A DNA stretch of 64,000 bases from Sphingomonas sp. Leaf357 (GTDB taxonomy: Bacteria; Pseudomonadota; Alphaproteobacteria; Sphingomonadales; Sphingomonadaceae), in assembly GCF_001423845.1 (NCBI RefSeq), contig NZ_LMPM01000001.1, forward strand, positions 800,001-864,000. Reading direction: 5' to 3'. Made by a program: the position numbers and the translations under genes. How positions within the stretch are numbered: the stretch's first letter is position 1; each line of letters begins with the position of its first letter. The notes under the pieces were generated by a model. The model was not told where the DNA came from and did not search any database. It saw only the letters and a program-made list of their open reading frames with translations. This document shows, one piece after another, positions 45,465 through 52,904 of the stretch.

Positions 45465-46010
45465 ATGAAGACGATGAAGAACCTGATTGCGGCGGCGGTG
45501 GCGGTCGGCGGGCTCACGGCCGCCGGCGATGCCGAGGCGGCGCTCGTGACCTATGTCGTGAACGGCACGTTCAGCGACGGATCCGTGTTGAGCGGATCGT
45601 TTTCGTACGATCCCGACGGATCGGCCTTCAGCCAGTTTTCGGACATCAACCTGTCGGTCAGCGGGGTCGGCACCTTCACCTCGGTCAGCGGCCTCTATTA
45701 TACCGGCGTATCGACGGGCAGCGGGGATTACGGCCTGACGACCTGGTCGACCCTGCTGCCGGGATCGTTCCTCGGGCTGAACTTCTCGGCGACCCATACC
45801 GACCTCGTCCTGACCGCGATCACCAACAGCGTGCTGAACGGCGCGACCTATCTCTACACCAATGCGGCGGTGGTCAGCCTGGTCAGCGGCACGATCACCG
45901 CCGCGCCCGTGCCCGAGGCGGCGACCTGGGCGATGATGGTCGCCGGGTTCGGGCTGATCGGCGGCTCGCTGCGCGCGCGCCGGACCCCCGCCCGGGTGAG
46001 CTTCGCCTGA
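45465..46010 (+). CDS. Exported PEP-sorting-signal protein inside the GTA cluster (PEA variant)
   Basis: 181 residues. Signal peptide MKTMKNLIAAAVAVGGLTAA, then a beta-rich Ser/Gly domain (GTFSDGSVLSGSFSYDPDGS), and a C-terminus PVPEAATWAMMVAGFGLIGG with an Arg-rich tail. The Pro-Glu-Pro core has become Pro-Glu-Ala. Not a GTA structural gene; it sits between terL and portal and ends at a strong terminator. Third such protein in 4.5 kb; its body does not obviously match the two others. Confidence 0.85.
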   Translation: MKTMKNLIAAAVAVGGLTAAGDAEAALVTYVVNGTFSDGSVLSGSFSYDPDGSAFSQFSDINLSVSGVGTFTSVSGLYYTGVSTGSGDYGLTTWSTLLPGSFLGLNFSATHTDLVLTAITNSVLNGATYLYTNAAVVSLVSGTITAAPVPEAATWAMMVAGFGLIGGSLRARRTPARVSFA

Positions 46011-46039
46011 GCGGCTGCCCAGGGCCCGACACCGCCGAA

Positions 46040-46068
46040 GCCGCTGGCCGAAAGGCTGGCGGCTTTTT
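46040..46068 (+). terminator. Rho-independent terminator
   Basis: GCCGCTGGCC / GGCTGGCGGC stem (ten pairs, two G-T), GAAA loop, TTTTT tail, directly after the third PEP-sorting gene. It would stop most transcription inside the GTA cluster unless transcription is antiterminated. Confidence 0.88.
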
Positions 46069-46114
46069 GCCGTCCGCGCGTTAAGGGGGGCGTCCACCGC
46101 GCCGGGAGAATGAC

Positions 46115-46786
46115 GTGACGCCCATGGAATTGATCGATGTCGCCGAAGTGCCGGGCGGGCCGCCGCTGCGGCTGTTCCGGCGCGGCAGGGATCACATGAT
46201 CCTGCTGGAACGCAACGAACTGATGAACAGCCGGATGAGCGGTTCGGAGGAAGCGCTGGCGGTGATGACGTGCGCGCGGCTCGGCAAGCGTAGGGCCTTG
46301 CGCATGCTGATCGGCGGGTATGGCATGGGGTTCACGCTGCGCGCGGCGCTGGCCACGCTGGAGGCGGACGCGCGGATCGAGGTGGCGGAACTGGTGCCGA
46401 AGATCCTGGACTGGGCGCGCGGGCCGATGGCCGACCTGACCGGCGACTGCCTGGAGGACGCCCGCGTCGAGATCGTGTTCGAGGACGTCGCGGTGCCGAT
46501 CCTGAATGGGGCGGGGGCATATGACGCGATCCTGCTCGACGTCGACAACGGGCCGGACGGGCTGGTGCGCGAGCGCAACGGACGGCTCTATTCGGCGCGC
46601 GGACTGGCGGCGGCGCGCGACGCGCTGCGGCCGGGCGGGGTGCTGGCGGTATGGTCGGCGGGATCGGACGAGAAATTCACCCGGCGGCTGCGCGATGCCG
46701 GCTTCGCGGTGGACGAAGTGGCGGTGAAGGCGCGGTCGAACGGCAAGGGGCCGCGGCACGTGATCTGGTTCGCGACGCGGACTTGA
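46115..46786 (+). CDS. Spermidine synthase-like methyltransferase-fold protein
   Basis: 223 residues (GTG 46115; ATG 46124 possible; GGGAGA ahead). Rossmann-fold protein with the glycine-rich loop LIGGYGMGFTLRAAL, acidic strands AELVPKILDWA and AILLDVDNGPDGLV, and a terminal part resembling polyamine aminopropyltransferases (GGVLAVWSAGSDEKF). The gene is often annotated spermidine synthase-like, but true aminopropyltransferase activity is doubtful because the polyamine-binding region is reduced. Inside the non-GTA block between terL and portal. Confidence 0.8.
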   Translation: MTPMELIDVAEVPGGPPLRLFRRGRDHMILLERNELMNSRMSGSEEALAVMTCARLGKRRALRMLIGGYGMGFTLRAALATLEADARIEVAELVPKILDWARGPMADLTGDCLEDARVEIVFEDVAVPILNGAGAYDAILLDVDNGPDGLVRERNGRLYSARGLAAARDALRPGGVLAVWSAGSDEKFTRRLRDAGFAVDEVAVKARSNGKGPRHVIWFATRT

Positions 46787-46882
46787 AGTCGTTTCGACTT
46801 GGGTGATATTATCGACGGGCGATGACCGGCAATTCGTTCGGTACGGCAAGTGCCCGTTAACGGTGTCGAGATAGGAAAAGCC

Positions 46883-47197
46883 ATGGATCGCCAGCCGCCA
46901 TCCCTGTTGTGTTTCGCGCACGGAAATCCGTTGGGGTGGGAAGCACTGTGCATCGACCTGGACATATCCGTTCAGGGCGACACGTTCGACGACGTGAGGG
47001 CGCTGCTCAGCAAAGCGGTCGGCAGTTACATCGATGCGGCGCAGGATGAAGCACCCGATGTGCGGGCGAAACTGCTCAGTCGCCGGGCACCTTGGTGGGT
47101 TAGCGCTGGGATGACGATGCGACTGATCGCCTTCAACGTTTTCCGTGGACGGACGAGAGAGGCACAGGCTAGCTTTCCTGTGGCATGCCCCGCTTAG
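46883..47197 (+). CDS. HicB-like antitoxin-type protein
   Basis: 104 residues from ATG 46883 (AGGAAAAG ahead; an upstream ATG at 46850 would add 11). The pattern WEALCIDLDISVQGDTFDDV then LLSKAVGSYIDAAQ resembles the HicB-type partial RNase H fold found beside HicA toxins. Its stop overlaps the start of the following hicA-like frame by 13 bases, so the two are a translation-coupled pair. The C-terminal part (LLSRRAPWWVSAGMTMRLIA) has no clear DNA-binding domain. The gene is intact; its partner is not. Confidence 0.65.
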   Translation: MDRQPPSLLCFAHGNPLGWEALCIDLDISVQGDTFDDVRALLSKAVGSYIDAAQDEAPDVRAKLLSRRAPWWVSAGMTMRLIAFNVFRGRTREAQASFPVACPA

Positions 47198-47416
47198 TCT
47201 GCACCTTCGAACGATTCATCGCGATCCTCGAAGCCAACGGATTTCAACTCCATCGTCATGACGGCACGAGCCATCGCCAATATCGTGGGCGTGGTGGGTG
47301 GCGACGTGAAGTTCGTGACCGTGGCTGCGCATCGCATGTCCGATGACATCAAGCGCGGCACGCTCAGTTCGATGATCCGTCAGAGCGGGTTACCGAAAGG
47401 TCTTTTCAGAAACTGA
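47185..47416 (+). pseudogene. HicA-type mRNA interferase toxin, frameshifted
   Basis: From ATG 47185 the frame reads MPRLVCTFERFIAILEANGF, then HDGTSHRQYRGRGG, and soon hits a stop. In the +1 frame from about 47294 the family continues: VGGDVKFVTVAAHRMSDDIK, then GTLSSMIRQSGLPKGLF to a stop at 47416. The two halves together are a complete HicA (catalytic His in GTSHRQY, then TVAAHRMSDDI, GTLSSMI). The frame change falls in GGGCGTGGTGGGTGG, a G-rich run prone to slippage. Could be a real inactivation or a sequencing error. Confidence 0.75.
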
Positions 47417-47455
47417 TCCCGAGTTTCGGTGAGCGAAGGGCATGTTTTGCACATG

Positions 47456-47482
47456 TGCTTCGACAAGCTCAGCACGAACGGG
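47456..47482. repeat. Single arm of a family A repeat
   Basis: GCTTCGACAAGCTCAGCAC, only one arm of the usual pair, downstream of the hicA remnant and followed by a family D hairpin (47497). Confidence 0.7.
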
Positions 47483-47496
47483 TGGGTGTGCGAGTC

Positions 47497-47532
47497 CTCC
47501 CTCCGACCCCTCCCGCAGGCGGGAGGGGAGAA
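47497..47532. repeat. Family D hairpin before portal
   Basis: Short hairpin CCCCTCCCGC / GCGGGAGGGG around AG, a family D half-element. It ends ten bases before the AGGAG of the portal gene. Confidence 0.7.
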
Positions 47533-47552
47533 GATTATTTAGGAGCATCGAC

Positions 47553-48701
47553 ATGAAATTGTTCGGCTGGAAATCGGCCGGCCGCGGAGAGTCGCGTCCG
47601 GTGTTGTCGCGGGTGTGGGGGACGCGGTCGGTGGGGGAATGGCCCGCGTCGTACGAGGCGCAGGTGCGGGCGGCGTATCTGGGCAATGCCATCGCGCAGC
47701 GGTCCGTGCGGCTGATCGCCGACGGGTTGGGGGAGGCGCCGTTGCGCGTGTCCTCGCCGGAGATCGAGCGGCTGTTGCGGACGCGATCGGGCGGGCAGGG
47801 ATTGCTGGCGACGCTGGCGGCGCACCTTCTGCTGCACGGAAACGGATATGTCCAAGTGTCGAGCGACGGCGCGGGCGAGGCGGTCGACCTGTTCGCGTTG
47901 CGGCCCGAACGCGTGTCGGTGGTGGCGGACGCGGGCGGGTGGCCGGTCGCGTACGATTACAAGGTCGGCGACCGGACGGTGCGGCTGGCGGCGGAGGATC
48001 CGGACGGGCGGGTCGAGATCGTCCATATCAAGGCGTTCCATCCGCTCGACGATCATGCCGGGCTGGGGTGCCTGGGCGCGGCGGCGGGGGCGATCGCGGT
48101 GCACAATGCGGCGGCAAAGTGGAACGCGGCATTGCTGGGCAATGCGGCGCGGCCGTCGGGCGCCCTGGTGTACGATGCCGGCGACGGCGCGGGCCTGTCG
48201 GCGGAGCAGTTCGCGCGGCTGAAGGCGGAGATGGAGGCGGGCTTTTCCGGCGCGGCCAATGCCGGGCGACCGATGCTGCTGGAAGGCGGGCTGAGATGGC
48301 AAGCGCTGTCGCTGACGCCGGCGGACATGGATTTCGCCGGCATGCGCGCGACGGCGGCGCGGGAGATCGCGATGGCGTTCGGCGTGCCGCCGATGCTGCT
48401 CGGCCTGCCGGGCGATGCGACCTATGCCAATTACCGCGAGGCGAACCGGGCCTTGTGGCGGCTGGCGATCCTGCCGCTGGCGGGATCGATCCTGGCCGGC
48501 GTGACCCAGGGCCTGAAGGGGTGGTTCCCGCAAGCCGAGGCGAGCGTGGATCTCGATCGCCTGACGGCGCTGGCCGAGGATCGCGAGCGGCTGTGGGCGC
48601 AGGTGAACGCGGCGGATTTCCTGAGCCGGGAGGAGAAGCGGGCGATGGTCGGCATCGGCGCCGGCCTGGTGGGGGGCGGGGCGGAGGAGCCTGGGACATG
48701 A
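47553..48701 (+). CDS. GTA portal protein (gp3)
   Basis: 382 residues; HK97-type portal. Starts MKLFGWKSAGRGESRPVLSR, then YEAQVRAAYLGNAIAQRSVR and GNGYVQV, with a wing region PAHVxx-like HIKAFHPLDD, and the C-terminal AMAFGVPPMLLGLPGDATYA with REANRALWRLAI that defines this family. It forms the dodecameric DNA channel at one capsid vertex. ATG 47553 with AGGAG at 47541. Last four bases overlap gp3.5. Confidence 0.94.
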   Translation: MKLFGWKSAGRGESRPVLSRVWGTRSVGEWPASYEAQVRAAYLGNAIAQRSVRLIADGLGEAPLRVSSPEIERLLRTRSGGQGLLATLAAHLLLHGNGYVQVSSDGAGEAVDLFALRPERVSVVADAGGWPVAYDYKVGDRTVRLAAEDPDGRVEIVHIKAFHPLDDHAGLGCLGAAAGAIAVHNAAAKWNAALLGNAARPSGALVYDAGDGAGLSAEQFARLKAEMEAGFSGAANAGRPMLLEGGLRWQALSLTPADMDFAGMRATAAREIAMAFGVPPMLLGLPGDATYANYREANRALWRLAILPLAGSILAGVTQGLKGWFPQAEASVDLDRLTALAEDRERLWAQVNAADFLSREEKRAMVGIGAGLVGGGAEEPGT

Positions 48702-49003
48702 GCGGGGCGGTATTGGCGCAACTGATGGCGCAGGCGGCGGAAGGCGGCGCGGATCTGGTGGCGCTGCGCGCGATCGCCGAGGAAGCGGGCGAACTGGGCG
48801 CGAGCCGGGCGCTGTCCCGGCTCGGGCTGGAGGATGCGCAGGCGGCGAAGGACATGGCCGACCTGCGCGACCTGCTGACGGCGTGGCGCGAGGCGAAGAA
48901 GTCGCTGTGGCAGGCGCTGTTCGGCTGGGCGGTGCAGATGCTGCTGGTGCTGGCACTGGCCGGGCTGGCGGTGAAGCTGGGCCTGTCCGGGGTGTCGCGG
49001 TGA
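48698..49003 (+). CDS. Small GTA protein after portal (gp3.5, DUF6127-like)
   Basis: 101 residues. Acidic/Ala-rich helical region (AEEAGELGASRALSRLGLED), then a membrane-like hydrophobic segment LLVLALAGLAVKLGLSG near the end, following a basic stretch. ATG 48698 overlaps the portal stop (ATGA) and its own stop overlaps the protease start. Position is that of gp3.5 in the Rhodobacter GTA; the role is unknown. Because the capsid protein lacks the usual scaffold, a contribution to capsid assembly is possible, by inference. Confidence 0.75.
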   Translation: MSGAVLAQLMAQAAEGGADLVALRAIAEEAGELGASRALSRLGLEDAQAAKDMADLRDLLTAWREAKKSLWQALFGWAVQMLLVLALAGLAVKLGLSGVSR

Positions 49004-49392
49004 GCGTGCGCTTCGCCGGCTATGCGGCGGTGTTCGATCGCGTCGACCGGGGCGGCGACGTGGTGCGGCCGGGGGCGTTCTCGGGCGGTGGCGCGGTGCG
49101 CCCGGTGCCGTTGCTGTGGCAGCATCGCGGCAGCCCGGTGGGGGTGGTCGAGACGCTGGCCGAGGACGAGCGCGGGCTGCGCGTGATCGGGCGGATCGAG
49201 GATCTCGGGCTGGCGGGGCTGGTGGCGTCGGGCGCGGTGCGGGGGCTGTCGTTCGGCTACCGCGTGGTGGCGGCGCGGGAGGGGCGACAGGGCGCGTGGG
49301 TGCGGGAACTGACGGGCGTGGATCTGGTGGAGATCAGCCTGGTCGCGCAACCGATGCAGGCGCTGGCGCGGGTGCATGCGGTGGAGGGGTAG
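49000..49392 (+). CDS. GTA prohead protease (gp4)
   Basis: 130 residues from GTG 49000 (GTGA overlap with gp3.5). HK97-type serine protease: FAGYAAVFDRVDRGGDVVRP, then VPLLWQHRGSPVGVVETLAE with the catalytic His, and SGAVRGLSFGYRV with the Ser, and LVEISLVAQPMQ at the end. It trims the inside of the procapsid. Short relative to phage proteases (about 180 to 220) but it contains all the motifs. Confidence 0.9.
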   Translation: MSVRFAGYAAVFDRVDRGGDVVRPGAFSGGGAVRPVPLLWQHRGSPVGVVETLAEDERGLRVIGRIEDLGLAGLVASGAVRGLSFGYRVVAAREGRQGAWVRELTGVDLVEISLVAQPMQALARVHAVEG

Positions 49393-49426
49393 CTCCCACA
49401 CCGCTCCGCGGCGCTGATATGGCGCG

Positions 49427-49530
49427 GCCTTGGCGAAGGCCGGGGTCCAGTCGCGCAGGTCGAAGGTACTTCGTGCCGCGCTCGATCACTTCCGTTTCCC
49501 GACTGGGTCCCGGCCTTCGCCGGGGAGGCG
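49427..49530. repeat. Palindromic repeat, family C
   Basis: Arms CTTGGCGAAGGCCGGGGTCC and CCCGGCCTTCGCCGGGGAG, between the protease and capsid genes. Confidence 0.85.
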
Positions 49531-49621
49531 GTGTTCGGGCACCACCCGCATGCCGGAACAACTTTCAGCAAGGCGCGCCCGCAACGGCGCGCTTTTTTCG
49601 TTTTTGCGCAAGGAGAAGACC

Positions 49622-50662
49622 ATGACCGAGAGTTTGGAAGCGAGTTTCAAGGGCGTGAACCTGGGCGGCGCAGGCGCGCGGCCGTTGCTGGAGGGGGCTC
49701 GGGCACCGGGCGGGGCGGCATTCGGCGGGTTCCTGCGCAACGGTGCCAGCGTCGAGATGAAGTCGTTCACCGGCCTGACCGGCGATGCGGGCGGCTTTGC
49801 CGTGCCGCGCGAGATCGATGCGGAAATCCAGGCGACGTTGAAGTCGATCTCGCCGATCCGCTCGGTCGCCAATGTCGTGCAGGTCGGCAGTGCCGGCTAT
49901 CGCAAGCTGGTGACGACCGGGGGTACGCCGTCGGGCTGGGCGGCGGAGACCGGGCCGCGGGCGGAGACCGCGACGCCGGTGTTCACCGAGATCGTGCCGC
50001 CGATGGGCGAATTGTTCGCCAATCCGTCGGCGAGCCAGGCGATGCTCGACGATGCGGCGTTCGACGTCGAGGCGTGGCTGGCGAGCGAGATCGCGATGGA
50101 GTTCGCCAAGGCGGAGGGCTCGGCCTTCGTGAACGGCAGCGGGACCAACCAGCCCAAGGGGTTCCTGCAGGCGGCGACGTCGGCGGCGACGGATGCGACG
50201 CGGACCTTCGGGACGCTGCAATATCTGCCGTCGGGCGCGGCGGGTGATTTCGGCAGCAATCCGCAGGACCGGCTGATCGATCTCGTCCAGGCGCTGCGCG
50301 CGCCGTACCGGCAGGGGGCGGTGTTCGTGATGAACGCGGCGACCGTGTCGCGCATCCGCAAGTTCAAGACGGCGGACGGGCAGTTCCTGTGGACGCCGTC
50401 GCTCAGCGCGGGGCAGGCGGCGACGTTGCTCGGCTATCCGGTGATCGAGGCGGAGGACATGCCGGACGTGGCGGCGAACGCGCTGTCGATCGCGTTCGGC
50501 AATTTCAAGGCGGGCTATCTGATCGCGGAGCGCAGCGAGACGGTGATCCTGCGCGATCCGTATTCGAACAAGCCGTTCGTCAATTTCTACGCGACGAAGC
50601 GGATCGGCGGGTGCGTTTCGAACAGCGAGGCGATCAAGGTGATGAAGTTCGCGGCTTCGTAG
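49622..50662 (+). CDS. GTA major capsid protein (gp5, HK97 fold)
   Basis: 346 residues from ATG 49622. HK97 core: GGFAVPREIDAEIQATLKSI, SPIRSVANVV, TETPxx-like ETATPVFTEIVPPMGELFAN, the E-loop region and the C-terminal PFVNFYATKRIGGCVSNSEA. Residues 1-45 are short and Gly-rich with no coiled coil; Rhodobacter GTA capsid protein carries a scaffold (delta) domain of about 100 residues there, cleaved by gp4. A prohead protease is still present. A family C repeat lies in front and a family D repeat behind. Confidence 0.95.
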   Translation: MTESLEASFKGVNLGGAGARPLLEGARAPGGAAFGGFLRNGASVEMKSFTGLTGDAGGFAVPREIDAEIQATLKSISPIRSVANVVQVGSAGYRKLVTTGGTPSGWAAETGPRAETATPVFTEIVPPMGELFANPSASQAMLDDAAFDVEAWLASEIAMEFAKAEGSAFVNGSGTNQPKGFLQAATSAATDATRTFGTLQYLPSGAAGDFGSNPQDRLIDLVQALRAPYRQGAVFVMNAATVSRIRKFKTADGQFLWTPSLSAGQAATLLGYPVIEAEDMPDVAANALSIAFGNFKAGYLIAERSETVILRDPYSNKPFVNFYATKRIGGCVSNSEAIKVMKFAAS

Positions 50663-50671
50663 TGTTTCTTC

Positions 50672-50805
50672 CTTCTCCCGCCGGGAGAAGGTGGCGCGCA
50701 GCGCCGGATGAGGGTGAAAGCGGCGCTGGTGCCTCGATCACCCTCACCCTTCCCACTCGGCTTCGCCTCGCGGGCCCCTTCCCGCTCCCGATGGGAGAGG
50801 GAGCA
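50672..50805. repeat. Palindromic repeat, family D
   Basis: CCTTCTCCCGCCGGGAGAAG, GATGAGGGTG, a variable centre and CCGCTCCCGATGGGAGAGGG; copies at 47497, 52300, 54137 and 56640 share parts. Confidence 0.8.
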
Positions 50806-50816
50806 AGGAGATGGAA

Positions 50817-51083
50817 ATGGCGGATCAGTTTTCGAATAGCGCCGATCAGGTGTCGGCGCCGGCGACGCGGGCGGTGGCGGTGGTGCCGCATGACACGAAC
50901 GGGCTGAGCGATGTGCCCAAGGCTTTGTATGTCGGGACGGGCGGCAACATTACGCTGCGCGGCGTGGGCGGCGGGGCGGATGTGGTGTTTCGCAACGTGG
51001 CGGGCGGGAGCGTGCTGCCGGTTCGCGCGGCGTTCGTGCGGGCGACGGGGACGAGCGCGGCGGATCTGATCGCGCTGTATTAG
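50817..51083 (+). CDS. GTA head-spike base protein (GhsA-like)
   Basis: 88 residues from ATG 50817 (AAGGAG six bases ahead; ATG 50811 is too close). The sequence APATRAVAVVPHDTNGLSDV, then PKALYVGTGGNITLRGVGGG and SVLPVRAAFVRATGTSAADL is typical of the spike-base family named after Rcc01079. In Rhodobacter capsulatus this head-spike base (GhsA) is encoded far from the GTA cluster; here it is inside, between capsid and connector genes. It anchors a fibre that binds the recipient's capsule. Confidence 0.85.
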   Translation: MADQFSNSADQVSAPATRAVAVVPHDTNGLSDVPKALYVGTGGNITLRGVGGGADVVFRNVAGGSVLPVRAAFVRATGTSAADLIALY

Positions 51084-51151
51084 ACTTAGGGAAACTCGCA
51101 ACCTCCGCTCGAAACGAACGGACTGGGATCTTCCAGAAATAGGAAATCGAT

Positions 51152-51700
51152 ATGGCTCCTGGCTTTCCGGCGCAGGTGATCGTCGACGCGCGTGCGGCGG
51201 CGAAGGCGTATGCGCGGCTTTCGGTATCGGACGAGGATGCGGTGATCGATGCGCTGGCCGCGGCGGCGCTGGCGATGGCGGAGGCGTTCCTGCGCACCGC
51301 GCTGATCGCGCGTCCGCACGTCGCCTTGCTGCCGGTATCGGCGGCCTGGGCGTTGCTGCCGGCGGCGCCGGTGTCGGCGATCGGCGCGGTGCGGGGGGTG
51401 CCGGCGGAAGGATCGGCGTTCGACCTGCCGGTGGACGGCTATGCGGTGGACGTGGATGCGTCCGGCGATGGCTGGGTGCGAGTGATGCAGCCGGGCGCGG
51501 CGGGGCGGGTCTCGGTGGCGTTCACGGCGGGACTCGCGGCGGACTGGGCGGGGATCCCCGCGCCGGTCGCGCAGGGCATCGTGCGGCTGATCGGGCATCT
51601 GCAGACGGAGCGGGATGGGTCCGCGACGCCGGTTCCGGCGGCGGTGACGGCGCTGTGGCGGCCGTTCCGCAGGCTCGCGCTGATGGAGCGGGTGCGATGA
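51152..51700 (+). CDS. GTA head-tail adaptor (gp6-like)
   Basis: 182 residues. Alpha-helical N-terminus with VIDALAAAALAMAEAFLRTA, a strand-turn region around PVSAIGAVRGVPAEG and a C-terminal PAPVAQGIVRLIGHLQTERD, the pattern of HK97 gp6/phage connector proteins. It sits under the portal and forms the first ring of the neck. Overlaps the next gene (ATGA). Confidence 0.85.
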   Translation: MAPGFPAQVIVDARAAAKAYARLSVSDEDAVIDALAAAALAMAEAFLRTALIARPHVALLPVSAAWALLPAAPVSAIGAVRGVPAEGSAFDLPVDGYAVDVDASGDGWVRVMQPGAAGRVSVAFTAGLAADWAGIPAPVAQGIVRLIGHLQTERDGSATPVPAAVTALWRPFRRLALMERVR

Positions 51701-51903
51701 CGTCGGACCGTTTCGGCGATCGGCTCCTGGCGCGGGGGCGGGCGATCGGCGCGGCGCGGGCGGATGCGGTGCGCGCGCGGGTGGTCGAGGTGATCGGGCA
51801 GGAGGTGCCGGGGGCGCGGTTCGAGATCGAGGGGTTCGAGGTGACGGTGTGGGCGCGCGGGCTGCGCCTCGTGCTGCGCTGGATCGGGAGTTTGCTTAGA
51901 TGA
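51697..51903 (+). CDS. Small GTA neck protein (position of head closure, gp7)
   Basis: 68 residues. RARVVEVIGQEVPGARFEIE, then GFEVTVWARGLRLVLRW; beta-rich, with a basic N-terminus. By order it replaces gp7 of the Rhodobacter GTA, a larger head-closure protein of about 110 residues; I cannot show homology. ATG 51697 overlaps gp6, stop overlaps gp8 (ATGA), so it is translated with them. Confidence 0.7.
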   Translation: MTSDRFGDRLLARGRAIGAARADAVRARVVEVIGQEVPGARFEIEGFEVTVWARGLRLVLRWIGSLLR

Positions 51904-52295
51904 GCGCGGAAGGGGTGTTGCAGGCGGCGGTGCTGGCCGCCTTGCGCGGCGATGCGGTGCTGGCGGCCGGGCTGAACGGCGTGTTCGAGGGGCCGGCGGT
52001 GAAGGCGAGCACGCCCTATGCCGAACTCGGCGACCTGCTGAGCGTCGACTGGGGCACGAAGACCCATGCCGGGCGGGAGGTGCGCGTCGGGGTGACGCTG
52101 CGCGACGCCGCCGCGACGGCGGTGCGCGTGCGCTGGCTGGCCGAGGTGGCGGGCGCGGCGATCGAGCGGTGCCCTCGCGATCTCGACGGGTGGCGCGTGG
52201 CGAGCGTGGCGCTGGTGCGGATGCGGGTGCTGCGCGGGCCGCCGGGGCAGTGGAGCGCGGTGGTGGAATATCGGGTGCGGATGATGGCGGCGTAA
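51900..52295 (+). CDS. GTA tail terminator (gp8, DUF3168)
   Basis: 131 residues. DUF3168 pattern: VLQAAVLAALRGDAVLAAGL at the start, TPYAELGDLLSVDWGTKTHA, RVRWLAEVAGAAIER, ending SAVVEYRVRMMAA. This ring protein closes the tail tube on the head side in siphophage-like particles. ATG 51900 overlaps the previous stop. A family D repeat follows. Confidence 0.85.
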   Translation: MSAEGVLQAAVLAALRGDAVLAAGLNGVFEGPAVKASTPYAELGDLLSVDWGTKTHAGREVRVGVTLRDAAATAVRVRWLAEVAGAAIERCPRDLDGWRVASVALVRMRVLRGPPGQWSAVVEYRVRMMAA

Positions 52296-52299
52296 TTTC

Positions 52300-52401
52300 T
52301 CTCCCGGCGGGAGAGGGAGGGAGCGCTTTCGATGACTGGCGTCACCCTCACCTTCCCGTTGCCTTCGGCACCGGGCCCCTTCCTCTCCCGATGGGAGAGG
52401 A
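52300..52401. repeat. Palindromic repeat, family D
   Basis: TTCTCTCCCGGCGGGAGAGG, then CCTCTCCCGATGGGAGAGG, separated by about 60 bases. Sits in the gap before the major tail gene. Confidence 0.8.
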
Positions 52402-52422
52402 GTTTCAGAAAGGAGATATTTC

Positions 52423-52830
52423 ATGAGTGCGGAGCGGGGCAGTGCCTTTTTGTTGAAGGTGGGTAACGGGGCGAACCCGGTGGTGTATGCGACGGTCGCG
52501 GGGCTGAGGACGACGCAGCTCAGCGTCAATGGCGAGATGGTGGCGATCACGTCGAAGGATTCGCTCGGCTGGCGCGAATTGCTGTCGGGGGCGGGGGTGC
52601 GATCGGTGTCGGTGAGCGGCGCGGGGGTGTTCACCGGGTCTGCCGCGGAGTTGCGGATCAAGGGCAATGCGCTGTCGGGCGCGATCGACGATTATCGGCT
52701 GAGCTTCGAGAGCGGCGAGACGATGACGGGCAAGTTCCTGGTCACGCGGCTGGACTATGCCGGGGATTACAATGGCGAGCGATCGTACACGGTGAGCCTG
52801 GAGAGTTCCGGGCCGGTGGTGTCGGCGTGA
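52423..52830 (+). CDS. GTA major tail protein (gp9)
   Basis: 135 residues. TP901-1-type tail tube protein: GSAFLLKVGNGANPVVYATV, then AGLRTTQLSVNGEMVAITSK and the regularly alternating strands to GERSYTVSLESSG. It polymerises into the tail tube. AAAGGAG lies ahead of ATG 52423. The following chaperone gene overlaps its stop at GTG 52827. Confidence 0.88.
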   Translation: MSAERGSAFLLKVGNGANPVVYATVAGLRTTQLSVNGEMVAITSKDSLGWRELLSGAGVRSVSVSGAGVFTGSAAELRIKGNALSGAIDDYRLSFESGETMTGKFLVTRLDYAGDYNGERSYTVSLESSGPVVSA

Positions 52831-52864
52831 CGGCGGGTATCGAGCTCGGTGAGACTTCGGCCCC

Positions 52865-52902
52865 TCTCCCCGGCCCTCTCCCCGCAAGCGGGGCGAGGGA
52901 GC
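52865..52902. repeat. Family D hairpin at the start of the gp10 frame
   Basis: CTCCCCGGCCCTCTCCCCGC and AAGCGGGGCGAGGGAG form a hairpin directly before an ATG (52905). It is translated if gp10 starts at 52827 but is leader if it starts at 52905. Confidence 0.65.
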
Positions 52903-52904
52903 AG

